From NCBI GenBank assembly GCA_022818135.1, contig JAFMSR010000002.1, positions 48,771,706 to 48,835,705 on the forward strand: a DNA stretch of 64,000 nt. The letters run 5' to 3'. Below the pieces are notes generated by a model, which saw only the letters and a program-made list of their open reading frames with translations, was not told the DNA's origin and did not search any database. Within the stretch, counting starts at the first letter, position 1; the number at the start of each line of letters is the position of its first letter. Shown piece by piece: positions 32,960-44,271 of this stretch. This DNA is from Saxidomus purpurata (lineage: Eukaryota > Mollusca > Bivalvia > Venerida > Veneridae). Position numbers and translations under genes: made by a program.

Positions 32960-33459
32960 NNNNNNNNNNNNNNNNNNNNNNNNNNNNNNNNNNNNNNNNN
33001 NNNNNNNNNNNNNNNNNNNNNNNNNNNNNNNNNNNNNNNNNNNNNNNNNNNNNNNNNNNNNNNNNNNNNNNNNNNNNNNNNNNNNNNNNNNNNNNNNNNN
33101 NNNNNNNNNNNNNNNNNNNNNNNNNNNNNNNNNNNNNNNNNNNNNNNNNNNNNNNNNNNNNNNNNNNNNNNNNNNNNNNNNNNNNNNNNNNNNNNNNNNN
33201 NNNNNNNNNNNNNNNNNNNNNNNNNNNNNNNNNNNNNNNNNNNNNNNNNNNNNNNNNNNNNNNNNNNNNNNNNNNNNNNNNNNNNNNNNNNNNNNNNNNN
33301 NNNNNNNNNNNNNNNNNNNNNNNNNNNNNNNNNNNNNNNNNNNNNNNNNNNNNNNNNNNNNNNNNNNNNNNNNNNNNNNNNNNNNNNNNNNNNNNNNNNN
33401 NNNNNNNNNNNNNNNNNNNNNNNNNNNNNNNNNNNNNNNNNNNNNNNNNNNNNNNNNNN
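32960..33459. other. Assembly gap (500 N)
   Basis: Exactly 500 N, a scaffold-join placeholder. The RCAN C-terminal exon, or upstream exons of the 34316-34971 gene, could be lost here. Confidence 0.98.
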
Positions 33460-33537
33460 TTTTTACCCTTTCTGCAACACCATTATTGACCTTGTGTAGC
33501 CAGGTGAGTGATAAAGGGCCATCTTTGCCCTCTTGTT
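33460..33537 (+). repeat. 3' end of a tandem-core element
   Basis: Only the terminus is left after the gap: caggtgagtgataaagg, the palindrome agggccatctttgccct (one mismatch) and ctcttgtt. Same terminus type as element A. Confidence 0.65.
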
Positions 33538-33849
33538 AACTTAATAGGTAGATGGTCAAGGTCAAAGTTACCTTGAACAAAAAGCTTGTGTGATTGGTGA
33601 CTATGTCTAGACATTATGCTTAGACAGAGGTTTCTTAAATTTGGTGTAAAGTTGGACATTATCCTATAAATCAAAGTTTGAAATCGCAAATAAAATATTA
33701 TATATAATATGTATATAAAGAAAATGTCTGAGATTTCAGTAGTTGTAGAATGTCAACTTGACATGGATAGAGCATTTTCCTCATATCACAGACACAGTCT
33801 GACAAGGGAATGCAGAATGTGGGGTATTGTCATCATGACTTCGGCTATT

Positions 33850-34140
33850 CTAGTATCAATACAACTGGGTCATGTCAAGGTCAGAGACTAGGTCAACAGT
33901 AAAAACATAGAAAACCCTTGTGAATATGAAAGAGGTCACATTTTTACCCAATCTTCATGACAAGTGGGCAGAATGTTTGTCTTGATGCTCTCAAATCTAG
34001 ATTACAAGGTTAAACAAATAGATCAATCTTGTTAACGCTCTAGAGTCAATATTTTGCATGCAGTTGTCATAAAATATCACCAGGGTCTGGTTTAATTAGG
34101 CGAGACATTATACGACCATCTTGGCCCTTGGTACTTTGTT
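33850..34140 (+). repeat. Degenerate type A-like element
   Basis: Contains diverged forms of the type A phrases (agactaggtcaac, aacccttgtgaa, tcttgttaacgctctagag) and ends with the hairpin-like gaccatcttggcccttgg. Older than the other copies. Confidence 0.45.
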
Positions 34141-34315
34141 TATAGCTAAACTCTTGATTTGATGACATCATTGTTGCAAAAAAACAATGCCACCTTAATA
34201 TCATTACCTGATATCATTACTTCATGGTTAGTGTCAGCATTGAAGTTAATATTTGATGGGCATATATGATATCCTTCATGAAAGTTATGTTATTAGTTTG
34301 ATTGTCTTCTTCCAG

Positions 34316-34971
34316 GTTGGGAAGATGGTTGGCATGGAAGAATAGACATTGTAATGGGAGATGTTCCAGTGTACAGTTTTGGTGACGATGACACAGCTTC
34401 CAGCAGTCAGTTTTCATCTCCTGTATCAAGCGAACATTTATTTGTAGAAACGACCTCTAGTATAGGCAGAGAAGTAAAAAAAAAAAAAGATTTCACATAT
34501 CCTGAGTATTGCCAAATTGTTGCAGAAACAATTGCCTTTTCCTTTTTGAAGAACAAAAGTAAGCAACATTTAGTCACATTGATACCCTCAATAGCTGTCA
34601 ACAAGGATGGTGTTCAGATACACTTGTATGATTGTGAAAATGATGTGTTACTTCAATCTGGCTTCTTCCCACTTGCCTCATGCTATGGAGAAGATGACAC
34701 TCCTGACACTCCTGTTTTGAACTCTCTTACTGTTTTGGTAATCTGGATGTCACTAAACTACAGGCTATTTTGCACAGGAGTAATAAAACAGATGCCTTCT
34801 TCTGGATTTCATAAACTTATAGATCTTAACATATTTAAAGAAGAGATCAAAGCTCCATGCAATTTGGAGATGTACATTGATGAAAAGCACATAATTTGTG
34901 ACAAGAAATGGGCTTTCAAATCGATGGTAATTCCAACAGTGAGTTATCAAGTGAAGACAACACATAATTGA
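34316..34971 (+). CDS. Unrecognised protein, terminal exon
   Basis: A 218-codon open exon behind a good acceptor (gattgtcttcttccag), entering with two bases of a split codon. It reads WEDGWHGRIDIVMGDVPVY, an acidic Ser-rich stretch, a KKKK run, FTYPEYCQIVAETIAFSFL, LIPSIAVNKDGVQIHLYD, CENDVLLQSGFFPL and TVLVIWMSLNYRLFCTGV, and stops after VKTTHN. No signal peptide, membrane helix or catalytic motif is evident. It resembles multicopy mollusc proteins of unknown function with a FLIP..IA ... YD.ENDILL ... W..LNY.F..TG pattern (recalled, not searched). The upstream exon is not found. The phase fits RCAN exon 3, but a shared gene is unlikely because the two families are unrelated. It lies between repeat elements and may be one copy of a dispersed gene family. 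Confidence 0.6.
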
Positions 34972-35159
34972 ATGTAAACAAACTAGGTGAACAGCATTGT
35001 CCATCATACAGTTATTTACATGCAGGTGAACACAAGTGGTGCACAGAAAACAGAGCCATTTCTGCTTTTTCAATGTTAGTACATGCCATGTGTGTTTGTT
35101 CTGTGTTTTTAGTAATACTGTCGCAAGTTTCATTGGGGCTCCATTATTTCACAATTATT

Positions 35160-35645
35160 TTTTATACGCCTGTTTGAAAAACTGTACGCATTATGTTGTG
35201 GCGTATGTCTTCTGTCTGTCAGTCCATCTGTATGTGCAAAAACTTTTGTGGTTTCCGATCAATAACTTAAAAACGGTTTGACCTACAGTCACAAAACATG
35301 GTAGGGAGATTGGTTTAAGGGAGTAGATGACTTTTGTTTATGGGTCAAAAGGTCAAGGTCACTGTGACCTTTAATTGAAAATTGATTTCCGATCAATTAC
35401 TGAAGAATGGTTCTGCAGTCATCAAACTTAATGAAAACATTGCTAATAGTCAGTAGATGACCCCTATTAATTTTAAGGTCAAAAGGTCAATGTCACGGTG
35501 ACCTGTTGAAAATTGGTTTCCAATCAATAACTGAAGAACTGCTTGACCTACAGTCACCAAACTTTGTAGGGAGAATGGTCTAAAGGAGTAGATGACCAAT
35601 ATTGTTTTTGGGGTCAAAGGTAAAGGTCACTGTGACCTCAACTAT
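35160..35645 (+). repeat. Tandem-core element type E
   Basis: Starts tatacgcctgtttgaaaaac and a ctgtctgtcagtccatctg tract, then units with tttccgatcaataact, tttgacctacagtcac and ggtcaaggtcactgtgacct. tttcc starts at 35252, 35386 and 35517, so the period is 131-134 bp. No clear 3' hairpin. Confidence 0.6.
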
Positions 35646-35853
35646 AACTTGGACCACAGGAAAGTCTGTATCACATGGTAACCAGGTACATATTCATCTA
35701 CCAAGCCGAATCTATATACTTAAAGATGAACGCTACAGTTTCATCATTTTTTTCCAGCATTCAGAATTTTATGAAAGGTTTGTTAGCTTAATACCTTTTA
35801 TAAGTAAGAATAAATAATAAAAGAAGTTAGGTCACCAGCCAATGGACACTTTT

Positions 35854-36352
35854 TATACCCCCGAAACGAAGTTTGGGGGGTATATAGGAGTCACCGGTGG
35901 TTGGTCAGGCGGGCGGGCGGTCGGTCGGTCGGTCAGTCAGGTGGTCTGTTGCATTTTCCTTGTCCGGAGCATAATTCGAAAACTATTGGTAGGAATTCAA
36001 TACAACTTCATACAATGGTCAAGCACATTGAGAGGAAGTGCAATGCACAAGAACAATAACTCCATCTTGACTCATTACAGAGTTACTGCCCTTTGTTACT
36101 TTTCCTTGTCTGGAGCATAACTTGAAAACTACTGATTGGAATTCAATACAACTTAATACAATGGTCTAGCACAATGAGAGGAAGTGCAGTGTACAAGAAC
36201 CATAACTCTATCTTGAGTAATTACTGAGTTATTGCCAAGTACAATATCTCTATTTTAGTTTTCTTTTGCAAGGTATTCTGTTACTACAAACTTCCTCAGT
36301 TTATAAAGCAGTCTTTCAGGGGTATTAATCACATTTAGTGATAGTTCTAGTT
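35854..36352 (+). mobile_element. Tandem-core element type C, copy 2
   Basis: Same 5' hairpin (tatacccccgaaacg ...), GGTC/GGGC microsatellite and 146-bp unit phrases as copy 1, but only about two units. It ends with the palindrome atcacatttagtgat and agttctagtt. The next element (type B) begins at the very next base. Confidence 0.8.
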
Positions 36353-37272
36353 AGCTCACCTGGCTTCGCAGAGTGAGCTTTTCTGATGGATGATTGTCTG
36401 TTGTCAGCCGTCAGTCAACATTTTGATTCAAATGACATCTCTTCTGAAACCACTAGGCCAATGTTGATGAAACTATGCAGGGATGTTCCTTGCATGAAGC
36501 TCTACCAAAATTGTTAAAAGAATTTCATTCCATGCAGAACTCTGGTTGCTATGGCAACAAATAGGAAAAACTTTAAACATCTTCTTCTCTGAAACCACAG
36601 GCCTAGAGCTTAGATATTTGGCGTGTAGCATTGGCTAGTGGACCTCTACCAAGATTGTTCAAATTATGACCCCGGGTCAAAACTGACCCCCACGATTGCA
36701 CACTTAGTGTTGCATAGGCTTTATATAGGACAAACTTTAAAAATCTTCTTCTTTGAAATCACAAGGCCTAGAGCTTAGATATTTGGCATGTAGCATTGGC
36801 TAGTGGACCTCTACCAAGATTGTTCAAATTATGACCCCCAGATCAAAATGGACCTGCCCAGGGGGTCACTTAGTTTACATAGGCTAATATAGGAAAAACT
36901 TTAAAAATCTTCTTCTCTGAAACCACAAGGACTAGAGCTTAGATATTTGGCATGTAGCATTGTCTAGTGGACCTCTACCAAGATTGTTCAAATTATGCCC
37001 CTGGGATCAAAACTGACCTTGCCCAGGGGGTCACTTAGTTTTACATAGGCTTATACAGGAAAAACTTTAAAAATCTTCTCTGAAACCACAAGGTCTAGAG
37101 CTTAGATATTTCACATGTAGCATTGCCTAGTACACCTCTTCAAATTTTGTTCAAATTATGCCCCTGGGGTCCAAATTGGCCTTTCCCAGAGGGGGGGTAT
37201 TTGTTTTACAAAGATGTTTATAGGAAAACCTTTGGTATATAGCATTGTCTAGTGATCTTCCACCAGGCAAGT
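36353..37272 (+). mobile_element. Tandem-core element type B, copy 2
   Basis: Starts agctcacctggcttcgcag with a 5' hairpin (agctcacct / agtgagctt) and a ttgtctgttgtcagccgtc tract, then the catttt ... gaagctctaccaaaattgtt block. In the core, tagatattt or its variant starts at 36611, 36776, 36940 and 37103: period 163-165 bp. It is cut at 37272, where the inverted copy of the 3.3-kb transposon begins. Confidence 0.8.
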
Positions 37273-37678
37273 CGAGGGTTTAACGCAACACTGTTGTAAC
37301 TCAGTTCTTTTTTTATTTTCAGCAATCAACAAAAACTATTGCTTTTTTTCATGGTACAATGAAACTGACTAAAAACTGGTCACTGTCACCATTTCAGAGA
37401 GAGATTAAAGCCAATGATTTTTATTTTTGGGTAACCTGAGTCAAAAATGTAACATTTATAATAATATGAGTTACAACAGTTTTCCACTTAAAACACTACA
37501 TTTTTCTTGTAAAATTCTAATGCAACACTGTTGTAACTAAACTAAAACACCATACTGCAAAGAATATATTACTCTTTCTTTATGCAGTATTACTGTACAT
37601 TAGTACTGTTATAATATTTAATGCAATACAGCAACAGTTTACATTGTGGAAGTTTGGGCAAAAATTCAAAAACGGGCC

Positions 37679-37712
<34 letters not shown>

Positions 37713-39730
37713 ATAAAAAATAAAAAAAAAACTAATTCAAATCAATGTCAAAGTGTTTTGAGGCAATCTAAATATTGTGATCATGTTTGGATTGATATGA
37801 CTGGATTAGAATTATTTTTAACAGTAGAGTAGAATTTTGGTCTGCAACTGTCTACCTACATCCACTGATTACAGATCCTTTATAGTAACAGGCATATAAA
37901 AGACAAGAAATAATAAGAACAAGAAAATAATAAGAAAAAAAAAAAAAATTTTTTTAAATAATAATATAGCTCAATACTTCAGAGTAACAATACTGGTGAT
38001 TTCAGTTTTTATAATTTACTCATGAACAATTTATGTTTAAAGAAGACTTTTACAGGATTTTTGGTGTCATTACTGCTACTAAGCTCTAATGTCGGAAGTA
38101 CAAAATTCATTGAAAATTGTTTTAATTAAGTTGCAAGTTAGTATCAGAGGATTAATTTTGGTGACATTATTTTTCTTTTAAAAAAAAAATGTTATAAGAT
38201 CTGAAATAAGAAACTGAAACAGTACAAAAATAGTTTACCAGTGATAAGCTATAGTAAGTTAGAATATGGAATGCAGTTTCTGCATGCTACTAACCATTTT
38301 CAAGCTAACTGACATCGCTGAGTGTGCTTCAAAATCCCCTTGGTTGAAATCCCCTTAGTCCAAAAATGGCATAGTAGTTATAATCCCGCAATGGATTTTA
38401 CAAGAGGAAAAGCATATATTGAATGAAAAAATTTACTAAGTGTTTGTTTTGTGTTAGTTTTACTTTACTATCCAATGAAGAACAAATCAATAAGTGTTTT
38501 GAGACAATCTAAATTTTGCCAGTGATCATGTTTGGATTGATATGACTGGATTAGAATTATTTTTAACAGTAGAGTAGAATTTTGGTCTGCAACTGTCTAC
38601 CTACATCCACTGATTACAGATCCTTTATAGTAACAGGCATATAAAAGACAAGAAATTAATAAGAACAATAGCAAAAAATGTTTTCTCAAAGTAATTAGCT
38701 CAATACTTCAGAGTAACAATACTGGTGATTTCAGTTTTTATAATTTACTCATGAACAATTTATGTTTAAAGAAGACTTTTAAAGCAGGTTTTCATTTTTG
38801 GTGTCATTACTGCTACTAAGCTCTAATGTCGGAAGTACAAAATTCATTGAAAATTGTTTTAATTAAGTTGCAAGTTAGTATCAGAGGATTAATTTTGGTG
38901 ACATTATTTTTCTTTCAATAAATATGTTATAAGATCTGAAATAAGAAACTGAAACAGGTACAAAAATAGTTTACCAGTGATAAGCTATAGTAATTGCGCT
39001 AGGAATATGGAATGTCAGTTTCTGCATGCTACTAACCATTTTCAAGCTAACTGACAATGCTGAGTGTGCTTCAAAATCCCCTGGTTGAATTAGTCCAAAA
39101 ATGGCATAGTAGTTATAATCCCGCTAATGGATTTTACAAGAGGAAAAGCATATATTGAATGAAAAAATTTACTAAGTGTTTGTTTTGTGTCTAGTTTTAC
39201 TTTACTATCACGAATGACAGAACAAATCAAAATTACTGAAATTACAATGTAAAATCCATTTAGGGATTATGACTACTTATGACCATTTTTAGACCAAGGG
39301 ATAGAATAGGGGGTATTTGAATGTCAAGCATTGCCAGATTGTCTTATTGAGTGTTCCCTTGATAAACCAGTTGCTACTTGTCAGAGTTTTTTATGCAACA
39401 TTCCCTTGTAATTTTCAGTGAAAAATGTTGGTGTGATAATGAAATTATCAAACACAAGTGGATCATTGAGTGACCACTGTCAATGATACCATTAATTACC
39501 TGAGGGTATAAAACAACAACTTTTCACACTTGTCAATTTTAAACTGACACCAGTCCTGGTCAAAATAATTAGGTACCATGTGCTGTAGGTACAAGGCAAG
39601 TTGCAGTCGGTCAATGTATTAATTTGGTATGATTTAAAGAGCATTGTCTTTGACTTAAAAACAAACAATACCCAAAACTAAAATGTTTTTACCCAACCGT
39701 ATACTGATTAATGATTTCAGAAAATGTCTG
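37273..39730. mobile_element. Inverted partial copy of the 3.3-kb transposon
   Basis: Reverse complement of 28601-30284, starting with the complete CGAGGGTTTAACGC terminus. The other end is missing: homology stops at gaaaatgtctg. Two anomalies. A block present in the first copy (about 29830-29885) is replaced by long T and A runs at about 37678-37730. The stretch 37753-38490 is repeated at 38494-39230 (offset 741). The jump back happens at a shared aaatcaa. See the findings on assembly quality. Confidence 0.8.
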
Positions 39731-40795
39731 AATACTATCAAAGGTATTGACTTGAAACAAAGATAACCACCAACATACAATCCCCATAACTCTGTTTTGA
39801 TTTTTGACAGATTTATGCCCTTTTTTTAACTTATTTTTGGTTAAAGATGTTTATAAATTCAAATATCTTGAATAATATCAAAGGTATTGACTTGAAGCTC
39901 AAAATATACGTTAACTATCAACATTTACACCAGAGGAAACACCCATAACCTGTTTTGATTTATGACAGATTTATGCCCCTTTTAACTTAGAATTTTGGGA
40001 AAAGATTTTTATTAAGTTGAATATCTTGAATACTATCAAACATATGGACTTGAAACTTAAAATGTATGTTTACTATCAAAATCTGAACCCATGTCTTTTT
40101 TTTTGACATATTTATGCCCCTTTTTAACTTAGAATTTTGTCACAGTTTTTACCAGACTATTATATGGAAATACTCAAAATGGCTTTACTTTAATTTGAAA
40201 TGTCATTGAATAATTATGCAGTCATGCTTTTTTGATTTTATACATATCAAGTTTGAAACGTTACAAAGTTATGCATGATCAAATATACAAGGTCATGTAT
40301 TTCTTTGAAATATCCCCCTTCTACCCCAGTTGGCTTACAGATTCCAGAGTAAGGCTTTGCATGTAATGTACATTTACAAAGGTCTTTGAACAAGTTTATT
40401 TCTTTGACCTTAATCCTTATAGACAATGCACAAAACACCAAGTCCTGTTCTTAGACAAAAAACCTCATCGAAATAGTTGAGCGTACTGTCATGAGACAGC
40501 TCTTGTATGTTAACTGCTCAATGTCTATAAATGTTCACATCATACAATGTATCTTATGCTCTTACAGAGCCTGATATGAAATAAAGAAATTTAATTTTAT
40601 TGGGTGATGTCAGGAAGAATACAGAAGCTATGAATAGGTCAAGTTTGGATGATGAGAAACTTTTTAAAAAATATTGCAGGTCACTGTTTTAGCTCACCGG
40701 TACAAAGATATTAATTTTGGAATATACATTATGTAATGGACCTCTAAAAGATTGTTCAAATTATAACCCCAGTCTCAACATGGACCCAGATGGGG

Positions 40796-40945
40796 GAGTC
40801 AATTTATATATTATACTAATTTATTTATTCTTGATCGCAAACAAGTTCTTACAACTTGTAGATTCATGCTCCCAGACTCATTCCAGATGGATTCAATCTT
40901 CAATGTGGAATTATTTGTGTCCGTACATTCTGACATGGCTATGGG
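40796..40945 (-). repeat. SINE tail inside type B fragment, copy 1
   Basis: actaatttatttattcttgat ... cagactcattccagatgg matches the 3' half of the SINE at 8060-8340 in reverse orientation. The tRNA head is missing. It is flanked by type B sequence (gggagtcaatt on both sides), so it inserted into the element. Confidence 0.6.
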
Positions 40946-43169
40946 AGTCAATTTTATAATTTTAAATAAAGTCTTAAATTAATGATAAACAAATATCTGA
41001 ATCCACAAAGTCCCTAGAGCTCAGATATTTAGACTAGAACTCTATTATTTAGTGGACCTCTACCAAGAGTGTTGCAAATATGAACCCTGGTCAAAATTAA
41101 CCCTGTCCAGGGTTTAATATTTGTAAATTACATAGGCTTGATATAGGAAAACTTTTTAAAACCTCAATCTGAAACCATAAGGAGTTAAGTAGATATGACC
41201 AAATTTTTGTAACTCATTGATAGATATCAGATATGATAAAGTCATTGCATTTTACGTTAAACTATGAAAGTATAAAAAAACAAGGACAACAGTCACTGGA
41301 TCTATCATCGTTTCAACACAAGCCAACAAAATCTTATATACAAAAAAGCATAGAATTAGTATCATATGTCAAAAAAAAATTCGTGTGTACAAGCATAAAT
41401 TTTCTTAGTTTATTGCAGAAGATATCTTTTCATGTAAAATGATTAGAGCAACCCAGTCATTTAATAGACTCTCCCTACTCGGCCCCTCCTGGTTCATCCC
41501 GATGTGACTTGCTTTGGTGAACTGGTGATGTAGCGCTGTGTGGAGTGGTGGATGGGGGACATTATTGCAGTAAGGGCCTGGGACAAGTATAATATCTGCT
41601 TAGAATAAAGTAAAGTTAAATTAAAATAGTCATTGCTATCAGTTAACGGTAAAGCATAAACCTCGGTATGTGCAAGTATTAAATTGCCTGTGTAAAACTC
41701 CTATAGGTTTAAAGACATTATGTTGGCTCAAAAATACAAAAAAGGCTATTGCACTCGCCCTTCCAGGAAACTGGGAAGTTAAAGTTTTTCATAAAGTAAA
41801 ATATTTTGAGCACAATAATAACTTATGTTAAAAATATTTTTATCACAATAACAATATTAAGTTAAAAATTCTATAGTAAATAAATGATCTGTATAAATAT
41901 ATTGTATTTCTTATGCTTTGATAAACGACAAAAAATTTTTAAACTACACTTATAGCTTTACCATCGAGAATATGGAGAGCAATCCCCATAACTCTGTTTT
42001 GTTTTTTGACAGATTTATGCCCCTTCTTAACTTATAATTTTTGGTTAAAGTTTTTATAAATTCAAATATCTGTGAATACTATCAAAGGTATTGACTTGAA
42101 ACTCAAAGTATATGTCTATCATCAACAAACAACCCCATAACTCCTTTTTGAATTTTGACAGATTTATGCCCTTTTTTTAACTTAGAATTTTTGGTTAAAG
42201 ATGTTTATAAATTCAAAATATCCTTGAAAATATTAGTACTTTGAAGCTCAAAATATACGTTAACTATCAACATTTACACCAGAGGAAACAATCCCCATAA
42301 CTCTGTTTTGACTTATGACAGATTTATGCCCCTTTTTAACTTAGAATTTTTGGGAAAAGATTTTTATTAAGTTGAATATCTTGAATACTATCAAACATAT
42401 GGACTTGAAACTTAAAATGTATGTTTACTATCAAAATCTGAACCCATGTTTTTTATTTTTGACATATTTATGCCCCTTTTAACCTAGAATTTTGTCACAG
42501 TTTTAACCAGACTATTATATGGAAATACTCAAAATGGCTTACTTTAATTTGAAATGTCATTGAATAATTATGCAGTCATGCTTTTTTGATTTTATACATA
42601 TCAAGTTTGAAACGTTACAAAGTTATGCATGATCAAATATACAAGGTCATGTATTTCTTTGAATTTATCCCCCCTTCTCACCCCAGTTGGCTTACAGATT
42701 CCAGAGTAAGGCTTTGCATGTAATGTACACATTCACAAAGGTCTTTGAACAAGTTTTCATATCTTTGACCTTAATTTATTATTGACAATTACACAAAACA
42801 CCAGTCCTGTTCTTAGACAAAAAACCCTCATCGAATAGTTGAGCGTACTGTCATGAGACAGCTCTTGTATGTTAACTGCTCAATGTCTATAAATGTTCAC
42901 ATCATACAATGTATCTTATGCTCTTACAGAGCCTGATATGAAATAAAGAAATTTAATTTTATTGGGTGATGTCAGGAAGAATACAGAAGCTATGAATAGG
43001 TCAAGTTTGGATGATGAGAAACTTTTTAAAAATATTGCAGGTCACTGTTTTTAGCTCACCTGGCACAAAGATATTAATTTTGGAATATAGCATTATGTAA
43101 TGGACAAAAACCTTATTGTTCAAATTATAACCCCCTACTCAACATGGACCCAGATGGGGAGTCACTTTA

Positions 43170-43315
43170 TATTATACTAATTTATTTATTCTCGATCCGA
43201 AACAAGTTCTTACAACTTAGATTAATCGCTCTCGAGACTCATTCCAGATGGATTCAACTTCACTATTTGGAATTTATTTGTGTCCGCACTACTGACATGG
43301 CTATGGGAGTCAACT
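43170..43315 (-). repeat. SINE tail inside type B fragment, copy 2
   Basis: Counterpart of 40796-40945 in the second copy of the 2.35-kb duplication, with the better preserved cgctctcgagactcattcc block. Confidence 0.6.
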
Positions 43316-44271
43316 TAATTTTACATAGGCTTATGAAGGATAAACAAATCTCTGAATCCACAAAGCCTAGAGCTTAGATATTTAGCATGCGGCATTGCCT
43401 AGTGGACCTCTACCAAGACTGTTCAAATTATGATCCCCGGGTCAAAATTGACCCTGTCCAGGGGTTTAATATTTGAATTTACATAGGCTTTATATAGGAA
43501 AAACTTTTAAAACCTTCATATCTGAAACCACAAGGTGTCAAGCTTAGATATGACCAAATGCAAAATAGATCTGCTGTACTGCATTTTACAAACTATGAAA
43601 GTATAAAAAAAACAAGGACAACAGTCACTGGATATATCATAGTTACAACACAAGCAAACAAAATTTTATATACATATAAAGGCATAGAACTAGATCTATA
43701 CACATATAATTCTGTGTAAAAGAAAATTTTGAATTGCTATCGAGATATTTTTCAGATAGCCCAGCTGATCAGAGCAACCCAGGCCTTGATAGATATCTGG
43801 CTACTGGGAGACTCTGGTTCAAATCCCAATCTGACTTGCTTTGGTGTATAATTGGACCCCCATCGTAGCACTTGGTGTGGTGGATGGGGGACATTATTGC
43901 AATAAGGCCGGAGGCCAAAAATATATAATCAGTCTAGCATGTCATTCCATTGACCACCACTGTATGGCTATTTAAAGGTAAAATAAATCCTCGGTCATGT
44001 GAAAGTATAAAAGCCTGAAGAACATGTGAAAACTCCTATAGGTTTAAAGAAATTATGTTGGCTCTAAAAAATACAACAAAAGGGTAAGAAGAAAAAACCC
44101 TTACAGGAAACTGGGAAGATCAACTTCATAAATAAATATATTTTGAGCACAATAATAATTTATGTTAAAAATATTTTTATCACAATAACAATATTAAGTT
44201 AAAAATTCTATAGTAAAAAAAATGATCTAAAGTAAAAATATTGTGCTACATATGCAAAGACAAAACATTTT

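Larger units (their letters stand above)
39731..44271 (+). repeat. Direct duplication of 2.35 kb (two copies)
   Basis: Copy 1 is about 39731-42060 and copy 2 about 42075-44271. Matching marks lie 2332-2362 bp apart (ccccagttggcttacag at 40324 and 42681; gagcgtactgtc at 40479 and 42841; caaggacaacagtcac at 41281 and 43613). Each copy holds a tandem block with gacagatttatgcccc (steps of about 141-160 bp), a 3' palindrome ctgtcatgagacag followed by ctcttgt, a type B fragment split by a SINE tail, and unique AT-rich DNA. The copies differ mainly by single-base indels, many in homopolymers. Confidence 0.8.

Noticed and set aside
34765..35133. 122-codon minus-strand frame
   Set aside because: It overlaps antisense to the well-supported 34316-34971 exon and its composition is that of a shadow frame.
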